64,000 nt of DNA from Streptomyces venezuelae (GTDB lineage: Bacteria; Actinomycetota; Actinomycetes; Streptomycetales; Streptomycetaceae), in assembly GCF_008642315.1 (NCBI RefSeq), contig NZ_CP029192.1:1612001-1676000 (forward strand), read 5' to 3'. Positions 61,737 through 64,000 of this stretch are shown one piece after another; within the stretch, counting starts at the first letter, position 1; every line of letters starts with the position of its first letter. Under the pieces are notes generated by a model. The model was not told the origin of the DNA. It made no database searches and was given only the letters and a program-made list of their open reading frames with translations. The position numbers and the translations under genes were made by a program.

Positions 61737-62405
61737 TCAGTCCTCGTCCAGCAGCCCCGCGTCGTGCGCCAACAGCGCGATCTGCACACGGTTGTTGAGG
61801 TCCAGCTTCGTCAGGATCCGCGACACGTGCGCCTTGATCGTGGCGACGCTCAGGAACAGCTGGCCCGCGATGTCCGCGTTCGACCCGCCGCGCCCGACCG
61901 CGACGGCCACCTCACGCTCCCGCTCCCCCAGCGTCGCGAGCCGGTCCAACGCCCGGCGCCTGCGGTCGAGCTGGGGATCGACGCCGGTGACCTGCGTGAT
62001 CAGCTGTTGGGTCACCGTCGGCGAGAGCACGGGCTCGCCCGCCGCCACCGCGCGCACCGCCGCGACGATCTCGGCCGGTGCCGTGTCCTTGAGGACGAAT
62101 CCGGCGGCGCCCGCGCGCAGGGCGCGCAGCACCTGCTCGTCGGCGTGGAACGTGGTGAGGACGATGACCTCGGGGGCGCCTGGACGCCTGCGCAGCGCCT
62201 CGGTGGCGGCGAGGCCGTCCATCGTGGGCATGCGGATGTCCATCAGGACGACGTCGGGCCTGAGTTCGCCGACCAGCGGGGCGACCTCGGTGCCGTCGCC
62301 CGCCTCACCGACGATCTCGATGTCGTCCGCGCCGCCGAGCATGAAGGAGAGCCCGGCCCGCACGAGCGGGTCGTCGTCGACGAGGAGCAGCTTGATCGGT
62401 TTCAT
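61737..62405 (-). CDS. NarL/LuxR family response regulator
   Basis: A 222-residue regulator: receiver with LLLVDDDPLVRAGL at the start, phospho-Asp in VVLMDIRMPTMDG, VLTTFHADEQVLRAL and Lys in FVLKDTAPAE; HTH at about 155-215 with LATLGEREREVAVAVGRGGS, NADIAGQLFLSVATIKAHVS. ATG 62405 overlaps the kinase stop by 4 bases, which fixes this start over the GTG at 62414. It is intact. Confidence 0.93.
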   Translation of the reverse strand: MKPIKLLLVDDDPLVRAGLSFMLGGADDIEIVGEAGDGTEVAPLVGELRPDVVLMDIRMPTMDGLAATEALRRRPGAPEVIVLTTFHADEQVLRALRAGAAGFVLKDTAPAEIVAAVRAVAAGEPVLSPTVTQQLITQVTGVDPQLDRRRRALDRLATLGEREREVAVAVGRGGSNADIAGQLFLSVATIKAHVSRILTKLDLNNRVQIALLAHDAGLLDED

Positions 62406-63670
62406 GACGCCCACGGTAGCCAGGCCTCCAGGTGGAATCCGCCGTCGTCCCCGGCCTCGTGGCCGAGCCTGCCGCCCGCGAGCGAGGCCCGCTCGGCGAG
62501 CCCGATCAGGCCCTGTCCCGAGCCGGGCACCGCGGGCACGGGCCCGGGCGGTGCGGGATTGCGGACGGACAGGGTCAGGCCCTCGCCGGGCGCGCCCGTG
62601 ACGGTGACGGTCACTTCGGCGCCGGGGGCGTGTTTGCGGGCATTGGTCAGGCCTTCCTGGGCGATGCGGTAGGCGGTGCGCCCGAGGGCCGTGGGCACGG
62701 AATCGGGATCGGTGACGCGGTTGTCGAGGACGACCTTCATGTCGGCGTCGCGGGACTCGGCGATCAGGGTGCCGAGGGCGGCGAGGGTGGGCTGCGGGCG
62801 GCCGGAGGCGTCGGCCTCGCCGCCGCGCAGGACGCCGATCACCTGGCGCAGGTCCTGCAGCGCCTCGTGGGAGCTCTCCCGGATGACGCCCGCCGCCCTG
62901 ACGATCTCCTCACGCGGCGCGTCCGGGCGGAACTCCAGGGCTCCGGCGTGGACGCTGAGCAGGGTGAGGCGGTGGGCGAGGACGTCGTGCATCTCGCGTG
63001 CGATGTCCTCGCGGGCGAGCCGCTGGGCCTGCTCGGCGCGGAGCGCGGCCTCGTTCTCGGCGCGCACGGCGCGGTCACGGAGGCTGAGCAGGAGTTCGCG
63101 GCGGGAGCGCACGAACATGCCCCAGCCGATGACCGTGACGGTGATCAGCACGCCGAAGGCGATGGAGATGCCGTACGACATGCCGGAGTCCGGGCGCAGC
63201 CAGTAGGTGAGGGGGACCACGGCGACCGAGACTCCGCCGACCCAGGCGACGTACCGGAAGGGCCGGTGCACGGCGAGGGTGAAGAGGGCGACCGCCGCGG
63301 CGCCGCCCGCCGTGTCGGAGGCCACCGCGACCGGCACCATCACGACGGCGAGGCCGACGGGCCACCGCCTGCGCAGCCAGACCGCGGCGCAGGCCAGGGC
63401 GCCGAGCACCTGGTCGAACTCGGCCCAGCCCGGGGAGATGTGCGGGTTGCCGGAGACCGCGTCGGCGCCGACCATCCCGATGAGCACGGCGGCGAAGAAG
63501 CAGGCGAAGTCGGCGATCCAGTCGCGGACGGTGCGCCGCGACGCGCGTCCGGCGCGGCTCGGGTCGAACTCCCGGGCGATGGCGGAGGGCAGTGTCCAGG
63601 GGCGCCTGGCCAGGGGGCCGCTCAGGGAGCCCACGGGCTCGGGGGGTCGCTCGGGATCTGTGCCGCTCAT
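62402..63670 (-). CDS. NarL-type sensor histidine kinase
   Basis: A 422-residue kinase started at ATG 63670. After a 50-residue Pro/Arg-rich cytoplasmic start there are four or five membrane segments (about 58-205), then the HisKA_3 domain with AREDIAREMHDVLAHRLTLL and His at about 235, and the ATP domain with AQEGLTNARKHAPGAEV and GQGLIGLAERASLAGGRLGH. The classical DxGxG G1 box is reduced to NPAPPGPVP, as in some actinobacterial members. It pairs with the overlapping regulator gene. It diverges from the small membrane-protein gene at the window end. Confidence 0.91.
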   Translation of the reverse strand: MSGTDPERPPEPVGSLSGPLARRPWTLPSAIAREFDPSRAGRASRRTVRDWIADFACFFAAVLIGMVGADAVSGNPHISPGWAEFDQVLGALACAAVWLRRRWPVGLAVVMVPVAVASDTAGGAAAVALFTLAVHRPFRYVAWVGGVSVAVVPLTYWLRPDSGMSYGISIAFGVLITVTVIGWGMFVRSRRELLLSLRDRAVRAENEAALRAEQAQRLAREDIAREMHDVLAHRLTLLSVHAGALEFRPDAPREEIVRAAGVIRESSHEALQDLRQVIGVLRGGEADASGRPQPTLAALGTLIAESRDADMKVVLDNRVTDPDSVPTALGRTAYRIAQEGLTNARKHAPGAEVTVTVTGAPGEGLTLSVRNPAPPGPVPAVPGSGQGLIGLAERASLAGGRLGHEAGDDGGFHLEAWLPWAS

Positions 63671-63730
63671 GGTCGACAAATCTACGCACCGCGGGCGGCC
63701 CCGCACGGTCCTCACGCGTGATCGTCTACC

Positions 63731-63826
63731 AAAGTCGCGCGGGTCCGCGACTTTCGGACCCGCTCAGGAGGAAGATCCTCGCCCCGCGGCGGATGCCCGC
63801 CGGGAAGGTGCGGGACGAGGATCTTC
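63731..63826 (+). promoter_or_regulatory. Leader with overlapping inverted repeats
   Basis: Three inverted pairs lie before ATG 63829. AAAGTCGCG/CGCGACTTT (63731-63739 and 63746-63754) and GCGGGTCCG/CGGACCCGC (63739-63747 and 63755-63763) share bases and exclude each other. GAAGATCCTCG/CGAGGATCTTC (63771-63781 and 63816-63826) would pair the GAGGA ribosome binding site. It may be a regulated leader or stacked operators. Confidence 0.5.
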
Positions 63827-63828
63827 GC

Positions 63829-64000
63829 ATGAAGCAGCTACTGGAGATTCTCGGTGTGGTCCTGCTGTTGCAGGGCGCGGTCGGCCTGGTCCACAGCTTC
63901 ACCGGCGCACTGGGCGGCTGGGGTCTGATCCAGCGCTTCGGCTTCCTCGACGGGTACGAGACGTACGCGAGCGTGGCCCTGATCGTGCTGGGCTGCGCCC
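63829..64000 (+). CDS. Small membrane protein, start only (partial)
   Basis: The gene runs off the window. The 57 visible residues start MKQLLEILGVVLLLQGAVGL, with membrane segments at about 5-25 and 43-57 and RFGFLDGYETYASVAL between. The product looks like a small two- or more-pass membrane protein of unknown role. GAGGA lies 7 bases upstream, inside the right arm of a long inverted repeat. It diverges from the histidine kinase gene, 158 bases away. Confidence 0.6.
   Translation, partial: MKQLLEILGVVLLLQGAVGLVHSFTGALGGWGLIQRFGFLDGYETYASVALIVLGCA

Overview
The window looks like the chromosome of a Streptomyces species. Base composition is very GC-rich with third-position G/C bias, GTG and TTG starts are common, many genes overlap by 4 bases (ATGA/GTGA), and the gene families are typical of the genus: SpoIIE/PP2C phosphatases with RsbW-type kinases, PRC-barrel proteins, DHA2 exporters, and a methyltransferase of the streptomycete Methyltransf_19 type. 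No tRNA, rRNA, CRISPR array or intact prophage was found.

Left part (1-11.6 kb), ordinary chromosome: the 3' end of a methionine aminopeptidase gene, a three-part protein (SUKH-like, WD40, HEAT-like), secreted gamma-glutamyltransferase, an L,D-transpeptidase lipoprotein, a secreted alpha/beta hydrolase, and a gluABCD-type amino-acid uptake operon.

Signalling block (11.6-21.5 kb): a translationally coupled five-gene cassette rsbR-rsbS-rsbT-rsbX-like-PP2C (stressosome type) reads leftward, with a MarR regulator upstream. A diverged PP2C protein, an RsbW-like kinase, an unannotated 48-residue membrane protein coupled to two PRC-barrel genes, and a NarL-type two-component pair read rightward.

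21.5-26.2 kb holds a secreted GDSL esterase, exonuclease III, a metallo-beta-lactamase-fold hydrolase and a fused PcaD-PcaC protein whose expected nucleophile serine is alanine.

Accessory region (26.2-43.3 kb): several mobile-element relics lie here: two decayed tyrosine recombinases, Tn3-, ISL3- and IS5-type transposase ends, a GlxA-type regulator fragment and a probable phage-tail fragment. Intact cargo sits between them: a ricin-type lectin, an exporter plus hydrolase with a divergent LysR regulator, an AraC-cupin-SGNH group, a TetR/acetoacetate-decarboxylase-like/aldehyde dehydrogenase/DJ-1 operon, an NAD-dependent reductase-like gene and a DHA2 exporter. A perfect 30-base inverted pair (31261 and 34524) brackets 3.3 kb of it.

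Right part (43.3-64 kb): an acetolactate-synthase-like enzyme, an FMN-dependent glutamate-synthase-like protein, arginine deiminase opposite an ornithine cyclodeaminase-like gene, a Tat-type molybdopterin oxidoreductase and a ROK kinase. Next is a sugar ABC operon with two tandem paralogous binding proteins, its likely GntR regulator, a methyltransferase, and a Gfo/Idh/MocA dehydrogenase. A shared palindrome (TTGTCnGGACAA and a variant) lies near the GntR gene, the dehydrogenase and the ABC operon, which suggests one regulon. The window closes with a thioesterase, a cytochrome P450, a second NarL-type pair, and the start of a small membrane protein whose leader contains overlapping inverted repeats that could cover its ribosome binding site.
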